64,000 bases of DNA from Azolla caroliniana (lineage: Eukaryota > Polypodiophyta). Shown one piece after another: positions 40,385 to 51,879 of the stretch; positions within the stretch are counted from its first letter, which is position 1, and the number at the start of each line of letters is the position of its first letter. The position numbers were made by a program, and so were the translations under genes. Location of the stretch: contig JBHGNT010000001.1 of NCBI GenBank assembly GCA_043228905.1, positions 17,484,001-17,548,000 of the forward strand, written 5' to 3'. The notes under the pieces were generated by a model. That model saw only the letters and a list, made by a program, of their open reading frames with translations. It was not told where the DNA came from and made no database searches.

Positions 40385-41680
40385 TACGTGGTCGGTCGAC
40401 TGCCGGCATCGACTCCGATTCTAAATGGGTTTTCTGGCATTACTCCTTGGTAAGGTTTATGTCAAAATCCATTCACCCATTTCAGCAAAATTTCTCCTAC
40501 CAAGGTCCCAACTTCATATGTACCATTTTTGCTATTGATTTTCCAAAATGGTCTTGTCCAACGAAATCAAAGTTTCCCTGGCATCAAACCCATCTTTGTT
40601 TGAAATACCAATACTAGTTTGTCGACTTCAAACATCTTTTCATTTTGTTTTCGGTGCCGCTCCACGAATGCCTTTGTTTGTCTTTGTTTCTACTCTAATG
40701 CACACAGCTCAAAGCCGACTTTCCTCCAACACGAGCAATTGTTCCTTCCTCATTCGTTTGGATTACTCTTCATCTAATCTTTTGGATCTGAACTCGTAGT
40801 GTCGAAATTTGAAATTTGACTAGCATTACGGCTTCGAGTCCGAATGCCATCCGAAATGGGGTCAATTTGATCATTGTTTTATATGAAGTCCGGTTATATG
40901 AAGCACTACGAAGCTTGTTATCTGAATCGGTTCTACTCTCATTCACTATTTTTCTCAAAATTATTTGTAGTGTTTTGTTTATCGATTTTGCCAATCCGTT
41001 GGCTTGAGGATAGTATGGAGTACTTCTTTTATGTACCACCACATAATAAGTGGACAACTCATGTACAATTTTATTTATGAAATGAGTACCCTACTCACTT
41101 ACCAATTCGATTGGGCAACCAAATCGACATCATATGGATTCATAGAGAAATTTGGTTGTGGATGCCATCGTGTTATCCCTTTGCCATCGTGTTATCCCTT
41201 AGTGCTTTGACTTGGTATAGTAGTCGGTGGCCACTATAATCTAGCAATTTTCGGTTCATGCAGCTACTAGTTTCAAAGGTCCGACAAAGTCAAGTCCCCA
41301 TTTTTGAAATGGCTAAAAAGGTAATATTGGCTGATGTGGCATCCTATCTCTTTATGTGGGTTGTCCGGTCCGCTGACATAAATCGCACTGTCGACAATAG
41401 TCTACTGCGTCTTTGAGGTAGTCGGCCACCACAGGCAGCTATTCCAAATTTTCCTTGCCGTTGTTTCTCCCACATAATGACCACCGACAATACCACAATG
41501 GGCCTCATGCAATGTCAAACTGTCCACTGCCATATGCCGTTGGCTCCTTTATGGTATAATCTGTCTTTCAGGAGAAAGAAGTTCCGACTTCTTACTGCTA
41601 ACCTTTTTCTTTCATCTAGTGGCATGCCTTCCGGCGGTAGTCTTGTACTTAGAAATATCGTCATTTCCGTGATCCATAAA
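40385..41680 (-). pseudogene. Element J integrase
   Basis: The zinc finger region reads VDYCRQCDLCQRTGQP (about 41420-41365). The core begins WGLDFVGPLK (first Asp, about 41300) and the second Asp region is near 41130. The frame 41057-40770 has STPYYPQANGLAKSINKTLQ, where the family has N-G-x-(A/V)-E. The catalytic Glu codon GAA has become AAA (Lys). YNRTSYKTMIKLTPFRMAFG follows and the C-terminus ends with VGEILLKWVNGF near 40450. No chromodomain is present. Confidence 0.75.
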
Positions 41681-42990
41681 TCTACCTAATCTTCATCCAT
41701 TTCAGTGGCTGCAACAATGTCGACTCTAAAAAGTTGAGCATCGGGAAACTCATTTGTGACTCCCGTACCCGACTCTCCCCATTCTAGTCGACTCAAATAG
41801 TTGGCGACTGCATGTTGCACCCCTGGCCGATGGAGGAGTATGTCGAATTCAAACTCTTGCAGCAATAGTGTCCATCGAGCCAATTTTTTTATCAATTCAT
41901 GCTTTGACACCAGATATAATAATGCCGAATGGTCCACATGAAATGTGAATTTCTGACCCAATAGGTAGTGACGGAATTTATTTATACTGTATATCATCCC
42001 GAGGGCCTCATGTTCGGTTGTTGAGTAATTCCTTTCAGCTGTTGAGGGTTTTCAACTCGCGTAGTACACGGGTCTGTACTAGTTTAACTCCGTCAGCTGC
42101 ATTAATGAGCTTTCGATAGCTACATCGGATGCGTCGACGAACACATGAAAAGGCTTCTACTAGTCGAGCAGTTGTACAATTGGTACCTTAGTAAGCATCT
42201 TCTTGAAGCAATCATAGGAATCTTGCTCCACATTTGTCCATTGAAAGGGTGTTTTATGTATTGTGGTATGTAGAGGTGTTGTTACGTCAATGATATACCA
42301 AATCATTCGACTATGCCATCGGATTTGGCCCAAAAATCTACTGAGAGCCTTAGCATTAGTCGGTGTCGGAGCTTCAAGTATCACCTTCACCTTGTCGGGA
42401 TCGACTGCAATTCCTTCCTAACTAACGATATGGCCAAGCAGCGTACCAGTGGTTACTCCAAATGCACATTTAGGAGGATTAAGACTAAGTCGACCTTCCC
42501 GACACCGTTCCAGACACTGTCATAAATGCTCAAAATGATCGGTTTTTCTACTAAATACGAAAAAATCATCAAGGAATACTTGCCTATGTGCAGGGATATA
42601 ATCAGCGAAAATTTCTGGAATAACTCTCTGTAATGTCGCTGAAGTTGTTCATTACAACCGCAACAAATACTCCTCATTCCGTGACAAAGGTTGTTTTTTC
42701 CTGATCTTCTGGATGCATTTGAACCTAATTGTAGCCACTAAAGCCATCCAAAAAGTTGTAAATTTTGTGACCTGCCACCTTATCTAAAACCCCATTCGTA
42801 AATGGTAACGGAAATGTATCTGTTATTGTGGCAGCATTAAACTTCCTATAGTCGACACATACCCAGATCTTTCCATTTTTCTTGGGTATTACTACAATTG
42901 GACTTAACCAAGTTGCCTTTTCTACTGGGCGCATAAAGCCAACTCTAAGGAGTTTGTCGATTTCTTCCTTGACTTTCACAGCATAGTTCG
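41681..42990 (-). pseudogene. Element J reverse transcriptase and RNase H
   Basis: RT starts VKEEIDKLLRVGFMRPVEKA (about 42975), then WLSPIVVIPKKNGKIWVCVD, FLDGFSGYN at 42730 with a stop. The Y-x-D-D region (about 42575) is readable only in fragments. The thumb is ALSRFLGQIRWHSRMIWYII and the tether PFQWTNVEQDSYDCFKKMLT (42390-42160). RNase H ends at FRHYLLGQKFTFHVDHSALL and VANYLSRLEW (41997-41760). The region from 42160 to 42000 is frameshifted. Confidence 0.75.
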
Positions 42991-43598
42991 GATTGAGTCA
43001 GTACTAACGTTGACAAAATTATGGGAATTTTGTTGAGTCAGTACTAACTTTCACAGCATTATGGGAATTTTGCTGATGTTGACAAAATGTTGGATCTAAT
43101 CACTTCATGTCTTCAAATGACCTGGCGAACACATCTTTATATTGACACAATAGACCAGTCATCTTCGCTTTGTCTACCGACTCCATTTCTTTGGCTATTA
43201 GAATTGTCTTTGGTTCAGTGTCGGTGCCAACTAAGTTTAATTCTTCAATCGTCGATGCCTGAACTCTTTGGGACACCTGCATCTCCCTTTCTGTGGCTTC
43301 CTATTGCAGTCGTAATTCCTTCAATGTTTTGTCATCCACAAAATCTTCTTCTTCTTTATCTTCTTCCCCCATATAAGGAGTAAGTGCCTATAAGATGTCT
43401 ACTTCGAATAGTAGAATGATCTTTGTGTTGTCTTCAAAATATTGGTCTTCTTCAATTTCATCCAAACCTTCCATCATATTTACTACTTCTGCATGAACTA
43501 GGAAACATTGTTGAGTCGTGCTAACCTTTCCCTGTGTTGATACCCGAATTTTATTCTTTTCCTTTTGGAATGTTAAGGTGTTCTTGTTACAATTCTGT
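42991..43598 (-). pseudogene. Element J protease-RT linker
   Basis: SIEELNLVGTDTEPKTILIA-type wording and LLCQYKDVFARSFEDMKGLD lead into RT (43282-43085). The segment 43615-43388 is broken. Two near-copies of GTTGAGTCAGTACTAAC at 42993 and 43034 are a small local duplication. Confidence 0.6.
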
Positions 43599-44066
43599 TT
43601 AATATTTATTTGCATTTTTTAGCCAAGGTCTGCCCAATAATAATGGATATGCACATGGTGCCTCCAAATGAAGTACTACCGAGATTTGAAAAGTGTGACC
43701 TGCTATAATGAAATCTAATTGACGAATGAATCCCAACGGTCGTATTGTACTTGTGTTGGCCATTCTTAACCAGAAAGGACATGCAACCCACTTGGTAATT
43801 CTGAGCCTATCACATGTGATCTTATTGATCACATTTAATCTTGATCCACCGTCGATAGTAGTGTCGGGGACTTCCTGGCGCCAAATTCTTACTTTTATTG
43901 ATGGGCTATGTTCATCCATTATGGTCGGTCTGAAGATCGGATTGTTGTAATTTACCGACGCTTTTTTGGTTCCATTCTGCACAATGATCATCGCAACCTT
44001 TTTTGTGAACTTGGGCACTAATTTTAACAATCTGGCCAAAGGTAGTGACACTTGGCCATCTGCCAA
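43599..44066 (-). pseudogene. Element J aspartic protease
   Basis: The 155-codon frame starts in the gag tail (ADGQVSLPLARLLKLVPKFT) and contains IKVRIWRQEVPDTTIDGGSR (catalytic D-G-G-S intact, about 43860-43850), NVINKITCDRL and LLLGRPWLKNANK. It is the best-preserved domain of J. D and K carry the same LPLxxLLxLVPxFTK lead-in. Confidence 0.85.
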
Positions 44067-45313
44067 GATTTTCCATGTCTATTCATCCTCAATTGTTGAC
44101 TTTGGTGCAGTTTGACCGACTGTTTGACCATCGACCAACGTCGCATTCTCCTCCAACATTCTGGCAACATTGTTATTATTAGCTTCCTCAACCCATTCCT
44201 TAGTTGTCGTTCGCAGTACTTCCTACACCTCTCACTCCGATTGTTTACCTTTACTACGAGTGGTTACTTGCTGTATTTCCAGTACCACCATATTTACTAT
44301 TGGTGCCTTTCCTTTATCTTTCGTTGAGCAATGATTTGCATAGTGCCCATCTCTTTTGCATATGTAGCAATTTGGAACTGATGAGCCACTAGATTCTCTG
44401 GGTTCATATTGAGGTCGATGAGCATCCTGAGTTTCTGAATTATTCCTATCTTTGGAATCATGTTGAAATTGGCGAGACCCTTTCGGCTTTCGGTTGTCAT
44501 TGAATCGACAATTTGGTGGTCGATTATCCTCATTTCTTTTATAGTTATTGGACCTTCGGTCATCCTAATTTTGACATCCCCTGTAGGGTTGTCGGTTATT
44601 GCTATCTCATCAGGGTGAATAGTCTCGATCATAATCATTTCGATTATTCTGTTGGTAGTCATCTTGTCGATCCTAATCATATCGGTCACCCCGTGGATAA
44701 CCGTCTGTTATATTATCCTCTCGTTGGCGGTCATTCCGCCGGTTATCATCTTCTTGCTCTGACTGATACCGGTTATCATATTTTGGTCGATTGTCGTCAT
44801 GCGACCAATTCCGATTTTCCTGATAATTCATTTCAGGATGAATTTGCCAAACTGGTGCGGTTGTTTTATTGAGCAGATTATACTCACATTGCTTGTTTTA
44901 TGATGACAAATCGTACAATGACATTGCTTGTTTTGAGGCAAGTCATACATTGAACAACTTGCCTGAATCTGAGCTCTTCTAATGTTGGTAAGTTGTGGCG
45001 TAACGCGGACATGTTCATATTGTTCTAATTGTGCATCTAATCCATTGCCAAATCTTTATCTACCAATTGCTCCAGTCATTGATTCCGGAAATCGAACACT
45101 GCTAAAGTTGTTCGTAGAGGTTCACATATAGCCTCCAGAAAAATATCCTTCAATTCCTCTTCTGGAATTGGAGTCATAAAATTTGAAATCAGATCACAAA
45201 TTGTGATACCGTTTCATGTGACTCTTGATAAACCTCATAGAACTGACCTATTAGATTCTTTTAGGGAATCTTGCGATGAAACAATTGTTTGAATGAGTCA
45301 AACGTTTTTGGCC
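44067..45313 (-). pseudogene. Element J gag, C-terminal part
   Basis: A zinc knuckle CYICKRDGHYANHC lies at about 44370-44329. Then NMVVLEIQQVTTRSKGKQ-type wording leads to protease, as in D and K. Upstream, a region of short DR/DN/H repeats (44420-44800) corresponds to the Asp/Arg/Tyr-rich segment of K. The capsid part up to the insertion of K is frameshifted (stops near 44870). Confidence 0.7.
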
Positions 45314-45318
45314 TATTC

Positions 45319-45779
45319 TGTTAGCCAGCCGGCAAGGAGTGGAGGACAGTCTAGAAGTTGAAAGGGTAGGAATTATCCGAAGTTGTTATTAGAGTAATTA
45401 GTAATTTAGTATATTTTGAGAAGTGAACGGATGGACCGGAATCGGTATGCCAATCCGGATCCGGACCGGTTCACATCAGTGTGCCGGTTGGCACCGTTTT
45501 GTATGCAGAGCCGATGATCTATAAAATGGCCCGGTTACATTGTAAAAAAGGACGGATAATTAATAAAGCTCTATTTTCTTATCTTTGTGTATTGATTACC
45601 GTTCTATGGTAATTACTTTCTATCTTATGCGTGTATTAAGATTCATGATATGTTTCTTAAGTAGCCGATATAGGTCTGATTAATCGTCGGTCTAACTCTA
45701 TCTCACTGTAACACCCTTTGGTGAAGTGTCTTCCATAGACACCTTGTGTTAGGCAATTGTCCGGCCCTTAGGAGTAGCA
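45319..45779 (+). repeat. Element K 5' LTR
   Basis: It starts TGTTAGCCAGCCGGCAAGG and ends AGGAGTAGCA. GATCTATAAAATGGCCC (about 45518-45534) holds a TATA box. The following CAATTTTTGGCAACCACG may contain the primer site, but the tRNA cannot be assigned. Confidence 0.85.
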
Positions 45780-46099
45780 CAATTTTTGGCAACCACGATT
45801 CTTGCATAAGCGCAGCGAACAGCGGCGGGAATGGATGACTAGGCCAACGAATGGACCGGTTACGGATCGAGTAAGGTGACTTGCTAAGCGACTGGGGAAG
45901 CGAGAGGCCTTCCAATAGGCGGCGGAAGATATTTGTGTGGATCAATCATTTTCCAAAGTGATCGGGCGAGTGGCCGAGGAGTCACTCCGTTTGCAACAAG
46001 ATGTCTACCCCGACGAAGGAAGCAGCTTAAGTAGTCTTCGGGAACCATAGTCTTCGGGAACCATTTTCGGCATTAGCTGCAGGAGAAGGCGATTCAGAA

Positions 46100-47870
46100 C
46101 CATTTTCAGCCTTTGAATCAAACTCAGATGGCAAATATAGCGCTCATTCCAATTACCGCAGCAGTCACAACACCCCAAACGGACCGGCGGATGAGGAATC
46201 GGATACCTTACCGACACCGGAACCAGAATTGACAAAGCTGGAAGCCACAGACCGGCCAAGGTCTAAGCAACCCCCGACACCCGAAGCAGCGGAGGAAAGA
46301 CCTCCGACACCACCAGCCCGCGTTCCAACATCGGACGATGACATGTTGTTTCAATATCCCAAGTACCGGGATGATCTGGACGTAGAGGCCCACGTCTATG
46401 CATTTTAGCAAACCTGGGAAGCGAATCATGTGTCACAACGCCTAACCACGGCCGAAGCAAAACGCTCAAAGATGGTGGAGTTCAGCATGACCCTGGAAGG
46501 GCCCACCGCTAGATGGCGCATGACGCAAGATCCCAACACCATCACGACGTTTGAGGCATTGAAAACTAAATTCTTACACTTTTTTCACAAAGAGGTGGAT
46601 CAACAGGAAATGGTCGGCCTATTTTATACCATCCGGCAGGAGCCCACGGAGAACATTCAACAATTTGTAATCTGATTCCAGAGAATGCATAGCCAGCTCA
46701 GTTAGACACCACCGGAGGAAGAGACTAAGGCGATATTCCTAGCAGCACTCTGGGAACCCCTATTAACAATGTGCACAGTCATTGATTTCCGCACGAGTTC
46801 TGTCGACCAGGTCATAGACCGAGTTAGGGAAATGGAAAACTCCAGCTCGTGGTTGACGATGGGCGCACTCCAACAAACGTTACCAACCGATGAAGACCTC
46901 CGGTTTCAACAAGCAATTCAATGTACGACTTGCTTGAATGTCGGACACTCGGCGCTGGAGTGCACCATGCGTTCTCAATTTTTGCTTTGCCATTCCAGAA
47001 ACCACACAATGGACCGGTGCGAGTATAACTTCTTGAATCGACAAGCACCACCGGTCCGGCAAATCGGACCACGGAGCAACCAGGAGGAGGAAGAAGAGCA
47101 CTGGCGGCGAGAGGAGCATTACCAGCCGACACAAGATGTCCCATATAGTGATTGAAGAGACGCTTATGACCACGACCGGTATGATAGATATGATAGATAT
47201 CGAGACTAAAATGGGGAATAGAATGAGTGATACAACCGGGATCACTCCCCCGGTTACAACCCAGAGAGGGAGGACTATGACAAGTATGACGATCGGCCCC
47301 GACAGGGTTACCAGAACAAAAAGCATTTCAACAAAAAACGGCATTTCAATAAAAAAGGGGACCACCAATGGGAGCCGGAAAAGGGTATAGCAAGCACCCA
47401 ACCAGACCAAGGCTAAGCACTTACAACAGGACCTCAACCGGGTGTTGGAGCGATAGCAGAATCCAGCAACACCCGGAAGGCTTACTGCTACTATTGTCAA
47501 CAAGAGGGACACTACAGTAACCAATGTCCGGCGAAAAGCTACGATAAGCGACCAACGGTAAACATGGTGGTAGTGGAAGTTGCGGACATACAACAAGTAA
47601 CCATGAGGTCAAAAGGGAAAGCAACGGAGTGGGAAACCCAAGAAGCCATCCGGAAGCAGGCCACCGAATGGGTAAAGAAGGCAAATGAGCGGAATGTGGC
47701 AGAACTGGAACAACAGAAAGAGAATCCAGAGGAGCCCACCCGCAATAGCCAGGCAGAAAACCCAACATGGCAGGCATTGCAAGAATGTCAAATCACGCTG
47801 CCATTAGGTTGGCTATTGCAGTTAGTACCTCGGTTTACGAAAGGACTGAAGACGGGAATGACTACGGTCG
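46100..47870 (+). pseudogene. Element K gag
   Basis: An acidic Pro-rich lead (DTLPTPEPELTKLEATDRPR, about 46205) is followed by the core: FQYPKYRDDLDVEAHVYAF then TAG, TWEANHVSQRLTTAEAKRSK, VEFSMTLEGPTARWRMTQDP, QEMVGLFYTIRQEPTENIQQ. Then come CTTCLNVGHSALEC (about 46927-46968) and, after an Arg/Asp/Tyr-rich stretch, a second knuckle CYYCQQEGHYSNQC (about 47482-47523). The open frame 47564-48271 follows with VADIQQVTMRSKGKATEWET and PLGWLLQLVPRFTK. Four stops or shifts are visible, fewer than in J or D. Confidence 0.8.
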
Positions 47871-48540
47871 ACACGCCACCGGCTCCAACGTTCTTTTCTA
47901 ATCCGGAGGAGCCCAGTGAGCACCTCCAGCGGTGCCAGAAGAAGCGCACTACAGACCATGCCGGAGACCAATCGAATCCAGGGAAGGATAGGACGCCGAT
48001 ACCCCGCACTGAGGGCCCAGAGCCAAGGGTGGAATCAGAACCGGTTCGAATGGAACTGGTCACAGAATTCCCTACGCAGTTGGCTACGTCAGTAGGTCGG
48101 GATATAACAAGACCCGTGATTCAGGAGCCGGTAATTCAATTGTCTACACCACCGGCACACCAGGACCAACCAGAGCCGGAACGGCCAACTGAGGCACAAC
48201 CAGAGCCAGAACTGCCAAGTGGTAACCAACCGGAGCCAGAGTTGCCAATCAACGTAACCAGACAAGATTAGCCACTGGCAAGCACAGAAATCGGCCAAAC
48301 CTCTGCACGGACACAGCAACAAGGCATCGGTAGCCAATGGCTGCGGTGGAGCGGTGAGCAAATAGCTAGAGTAGTCCATTATATGGAGGCAGAAGAGAAA
48401 GCACAATTGGACCGGTTGCTAGCCACAACCGGAGAACTAGAGAAGGCCTGGTCAAGGATCCGGAGCTTGGAACAATAATTGGCTAAGATGGTCATAACAG
48501 GACCCTAGGAACAAGAACCGGTGGCTCCGGTACATGTATA
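47871..48540 (+). pseudogene. Element K Pro-rich segment replacing protease
   Basis: In the same open frame as the gag end, SNPEEPSEHLQRCQKKRTTD leads into QPEPERPTEAQPEPELPSGN and QPEPELPINV, an imperfect Pro-Glu repeat, with a stop at 48269. Beyond the stop, WLRWSGEQIARVVHYMEAEE and LATTGELEKAWSRIRSLEQ continue a helical, heptad-like pattern to the coiled-coil frame. In D and J, protease occupies this place. Confidence 0.6.
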
Positions 48541-48550
48541 GAATAACGTA

Positions 48551-49195
48551 ATGCCAAAAACTGTACATAATCATACGACCCCGATGACAGAAACAATCCC
48601 AGAAACAATTACAGTGCAAGAACAAGAGCTTGTCGTTCTCAAACAAGACCTGGCTGCACAGGAAGCATTACGGGTCAGGGAAAGAGAATTAAAATTGGTG
48701 GTGGAGGAGGAACAACGGATAACTGCCGACAACCTCCGCCAAGCAGAAGAAAGCCTACGAAAGGGACACCAAGCCTATGACCGGCTTAAGAAAGAGAAAG
48801 AAAAATTGTTGCAAGAGAAGGATAAACTCCGAAGGATGGCAGAAACAGAGATAGAGAGGCTCAAAGAAGAGCTTCGGCAGCAAAAGGATAGGGAAGACCA
48901 AGCTCGCCGCCAAATCAATCAGGAGCTGAAGCAGAAAACAAATGATTTTCACTACCTGCACCGGGATTATAAACATGTCAACACGGAATACAAGAAGCTC
49001 ATCACCGACAACGACCGGCATCAGGAGAAGATGTTCGAGCTCCAGAACGAAGTGCAACGGGCGGAGACGGCACTAGCGGAAGAACGGGCTGAGAAAGAAA
49101 CTATACAAGCTGAAGCGGTGGAGGAACGCCTAGAACTCCAGATGCAACATCATGCGGAAACTAAACGCGCCACCATGGTCTTACAAAGAGTGTAA
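48551..49195 (+). CDS. Element K coiled-coil ORF
   Basis: This 214-codon frame is almost wholly heptad-patterned, Glu/Lys/Arg/Gln-rich and free of helix breakers from about residue 22 to 210 (KQDLAAQEALRVRERELKLV, DRLKKEKEKLLQEKDKLRRM, ETEIERLKEELRQQKDREDQ). It has no retroviral enzyme motif. An in-frame TAA ends it, but the same coiled wording continues after it (LVRYKDQEVVTTNLIKQLKD). It was probably longer, and fused to gag. The function is unknown. Self-assembly or binding of a helper gag are options (inference). Confidence 0.6.
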   Translation: MPKTVHNHTTPMTETIPETITVQEQELVVLKQDLAAQEALRVRERELKLVVEEEQRITADNLRQAEESLRKGHQAYDRLKKEKEKLLQEKDKLRRMAETEIERLKEELRQQKDREDQARRQINQELKQKTNDFHYLHRDYKHVNTEYKKLITDNDRHQEKMFELQNEVQRAETALAEERAEKETIQAEAVEERLELQMQHHAETKRATMVLQRV

Positions 49196-50040
49196 ACAAC
49201 TTATCAGAATCAACTGGTGCGCTACAAGGACCAGGAGGTGGTAACTACGAACCTAATCAAACAGTTGAAAGATGAACGGCAGGCCGCAGAAGACAAATCA
49301 AAGATGGGGCGGGAGCAGATCCGGTGCATTGTATAAGCATGAAAGAATCGAACGAAACTATTGATTGAAGACAGCTCAGTATTATGGTGGTCGAAATGGG
49401 CGAAGCATGCTGTCGAGCTACAGTTGCTGAGGGCGGACGCATAAAACCGGCAAAGGGAAGGAGATGAGTTCTATAAGCTGGAAAGGAAGACTTTGCTGCC
49501 GTGAAAGATGAATTGGCAAATGACTTTGTTGCGTTGGCTGATGAACAGATAACAGTGGTCCGGCAACTAGTAGCACAACTAGACGATGATCGGGTGGATA
49601 ACCAAATCTTGTTTGAAAGTTACGAAAAGGAGAGGTTATGGCAAGAGGCAACGAAGAGCGCGGCAACAATCAATCTCAGTGATGAAGAGCCATCGTCGGA
49701 GCAAAGGACGGACAGAGGCAAGGCTGGGATAAGCCAACCGGATTTAACTCAGGAGGAGCAGCCAAGGGAGGAATATCTGCAACAACCGTCGACACCAGGA
49801 GCCAGACAACAGCTATCAGAGGAGCAACGCCCAGAAGAGCTGGAGACTGCGCAGCAGCGGGAGCAACACCCATAAGAGCCAGAGATCGCGCATCAGTAGG
49901 AGCAACAACAACAGCTAATGGAGCAACAGCCGGAGCAACAGCCACAACCAACGGAGCAGGAGGAGGAGGAGCAACAATAGCAGCAATAGTCTGATCAGCT
50001 TTCCGAAGAACCCTTAGAGCCCCTCGATTAGAGCATTTTG
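49196..50040 (+). pseudogene. Element K coiled-coil ORF, C-terminal remainder
   Basis: After two or three breaks the frame 49501-49875 reads DELANDFVALADEQITVVRQ, DDDRVDNQILFESYEKERLW, then EEPSSEQRTDRGKAGISQPD and a Gln/Glu/Pro-rich tail (EEQRPEELETAQQREQHP), ending after further Gln runs at SEEPLEPLD-stop near 50030. No known domain is seen. The right LTR starts 85 bp later, without a clear polypurine tract. Confidence 0.5.
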
Positions 50041-50114
50041 GACATTTTGGACGAGGATTGAAGGCCGGATAGTGGGATTCGACGTACAAGGTACTGTCCC
50101 ACGAGCGTGCCATG

Positions 50115-50574
50115 TGTTAGCCAGCCGGCAAGGAGTGGAGGACAGTCCAGAAGGTGAAAGGGTAGGAATTATTAGAAGCTGTTATTAGAGTAATTAGTAA
50201 TTAAGTATATTTTGAGAAGTGAATGGATGGACAGGAATCGGTATGCCGATCTGGATCCGGACCGGTTCATATCAGTGTGCCAGTTGGCACCGTTTTGTAT
50301 GCAGAGCCGTGATCTATAAAAAGCCCCGGTTACATTGTAAAAAAGGACGGATAATTAATAAAGCTCTATTGTCTTATCTTTGTGTATTGATTACCGTTCT
50401 ATGGTAATTACTTTCTATCTTACGCATGTATTAAGATTCATGATATGTTCCTTAAGTAGCCGATATAGGTCTGATTAATTGTCGGTCTAACTCTATCTCA
50501 CCGTAACACCCTTTGGTGAAGTGTCTTCCGTAGACACCTTGTGTTAGGCTATTGTCCGGCTCTTAGGAGTAACA
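50115..50574 (+). repeat. Element K 3' LTR
   Basis: TGTTAGCCAGCCGGCAAGG to TTAGGAGTAACA. It differs from the 5' LTR by roughly 20 substitutions and small indels by eye (GATCTATAAAAAGCCCC against GATCTATAAAATGGCCC), which implies a moderate age. Confidence 0.85.
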
Positions 50575-51105
50575 TATTCTGGGCATACCAATTTGCCGAT
50601 GGACCATCCAATGATAGGACGAACTCAACGATTTTTTATTTTTCCTCGACTGCTACCGACAGTCGTTGTGCTACATGGTTTACTTCCCATGTGATCAGAA
50701 AATTTCTTATATTCTCTTCTGCATCTGCACCATCTCTGTATTTCGAGTAAGGGTACGGCATATTGTCAGCTCCCCAAATGTCGAAAAAAGAACCTTGCTT
50801 AGACTACTCCTTGTCTGAATGATTATCTATTAAATCCGGGTTCTACTACACTCCCGATCAACTTCTTCGAAATTGTCAGCCCTACCTTCTGCTAGACATT
50901 GAGTCTCTACTCGTGTGGAAGGACGTTTCCGACCGACATGTGTTTTCTGACTACATGATGTCCATTCCACCTTGTTCTCTACCTTCTTCGAAATTGTCAG
51001 CCCTACCTTCTGCTAGACATTGAGTCTCTACTCGTGTGCAAGGACGTTTCCGACCGACATGTGTTTCCTGACTACATGACGTCCATTCCACCTTGTTCTC
51101 TGCCT
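50575..51105 (-). pseudogene. Element J gag, N-terminal part, with a tandem duplication
   Basis: Directly right of K, the - strand reads VEFVLSLDGPSANWYAQNRP, and crossing K it goes on KTFDSFKQLF, so the gag frame is continuous across the insertion. A 121-bp tandem duplication (50862-50982 and 50983-51103, marker CTTCTTCGAAATTGTCAG) lies in the N-terminal region. Copies differ at about three bases. Confidence 0.75.
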
Positions 51106-51879
51106 ATTGCATATGTAACCGGGCATGCTAAAATTATTGTGTTGTTCGGCTGACAGTCGATTACTGTATGCAGCTGACACAATACGTCAAACGTTCAAAT
51201 CTGAACGTTCTATCAAGGTGATTGTGGTAGAATGATGAATTAGCATTCTAGTCGGTAAATAAGACTAATTCTCTGAGTACCTTGATCGATTAATTGGTCT
51301 TAATATAATTACTTATTAAGCATAGTAAACCATGAATCGACAATGAGAATAACTATGCACATAGATACTATCAACATAGAACACATTTGCGTTCACAAGT
51401 GGAAGGATCGCGCACAAGTGGAAGGATAAGGAATATTCCGTTTGATTTTGGGGGTTTTTTTGCCATTTCACAAAACATCTTGATACTAGTATCACATGTT
51501 CTCCAAAAATTGATGAAAAAGTTGAAATTTTCACCATTTGGTAAAATTGAAAAATGCCAAATTTGGGTAAAATATGAAAAGTAACTTTGTGGATTTTTAA
51601 AGAAAAATTACAACTAATTATAGGGCCATGTTCTGTTATAGGTTAGCTTGGACCAAAATCAGCCTCAATTTAAACTAGTTCATGTTTCTCCATAAGTTTG
51701 GTAGTCAGCTATGCACGCGGTGAAACCAATGTCATAAATCTACTAACCAAATATATAAAAATAAAATTGAAACATATAGAAGATTATAAAGAATAGAATC
51801 CACTAGGTAAAACCCAAAATTTATATTAATAATGTGAAATCCTAACAAATCGTAAGTGTCATTTTCTTCATAGAGTCTA
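51106..51879. other. AT-rich stretch without a recognisable gene
   Basis: Between gag of J and the methyltransferase remnant I see no conserved coding frame. A short direct repeat CGCACAAGTGGAAGGAT occurs around 51395-51425. Part of this could be the 5' leader or LTR of J, but no partner LTR exists to test that. Confidence 0.4.

Larger units (their letters stand above)
45319..50574 (+). mobile_element. Element K: non-autonomous Gypsy with gag, Pro-rich and coiled-coil ORF
   Basis: LTRs of 461 and 460 bp (45319-45779 and 50115-50574) and a perfect 5-bp duplication TATTC (45314-45318 and 50575-50579) define a complete insertion in gag of J. The 4.3-kb interior encodes gag of the D/J type up to the point where protease should begin (47870). 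There it turns into a Pro/Glu/Gln-rich segment, then a long coiled coil and a Gln/Glu-rich tail. No protease, RT or integrase is found. It must be mobilised in trans, if at all. Confidence 0.85.
40385..51105 (-). mobile_element. Element J: Ty3/Gypsy (K/D lineage), interrupted by K
   Basis: On the - strand, gag starts in 51105-50575, is cut by K (TSD TATTC), and continues 45313-44300. Protease (44066-43599), RT (about 43250-42160), RNase H (about 42160-41686) and integrase (41680-40385) follow. LTRs are not recognised: the left end stops at about 40385, next to the promoter of the probable host gene, and the right end fades near 51105. All domains have breaks. Confidence 0.75.

Noticed and set aside
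46880-47596. 238-codon - strand frame with membrane-like Val/Leu runs
   Set aside because: Antisense of K gag. The hydrophobic look comes from complementing Asp/Asn/Gln/Thr codons. No conserved motif.
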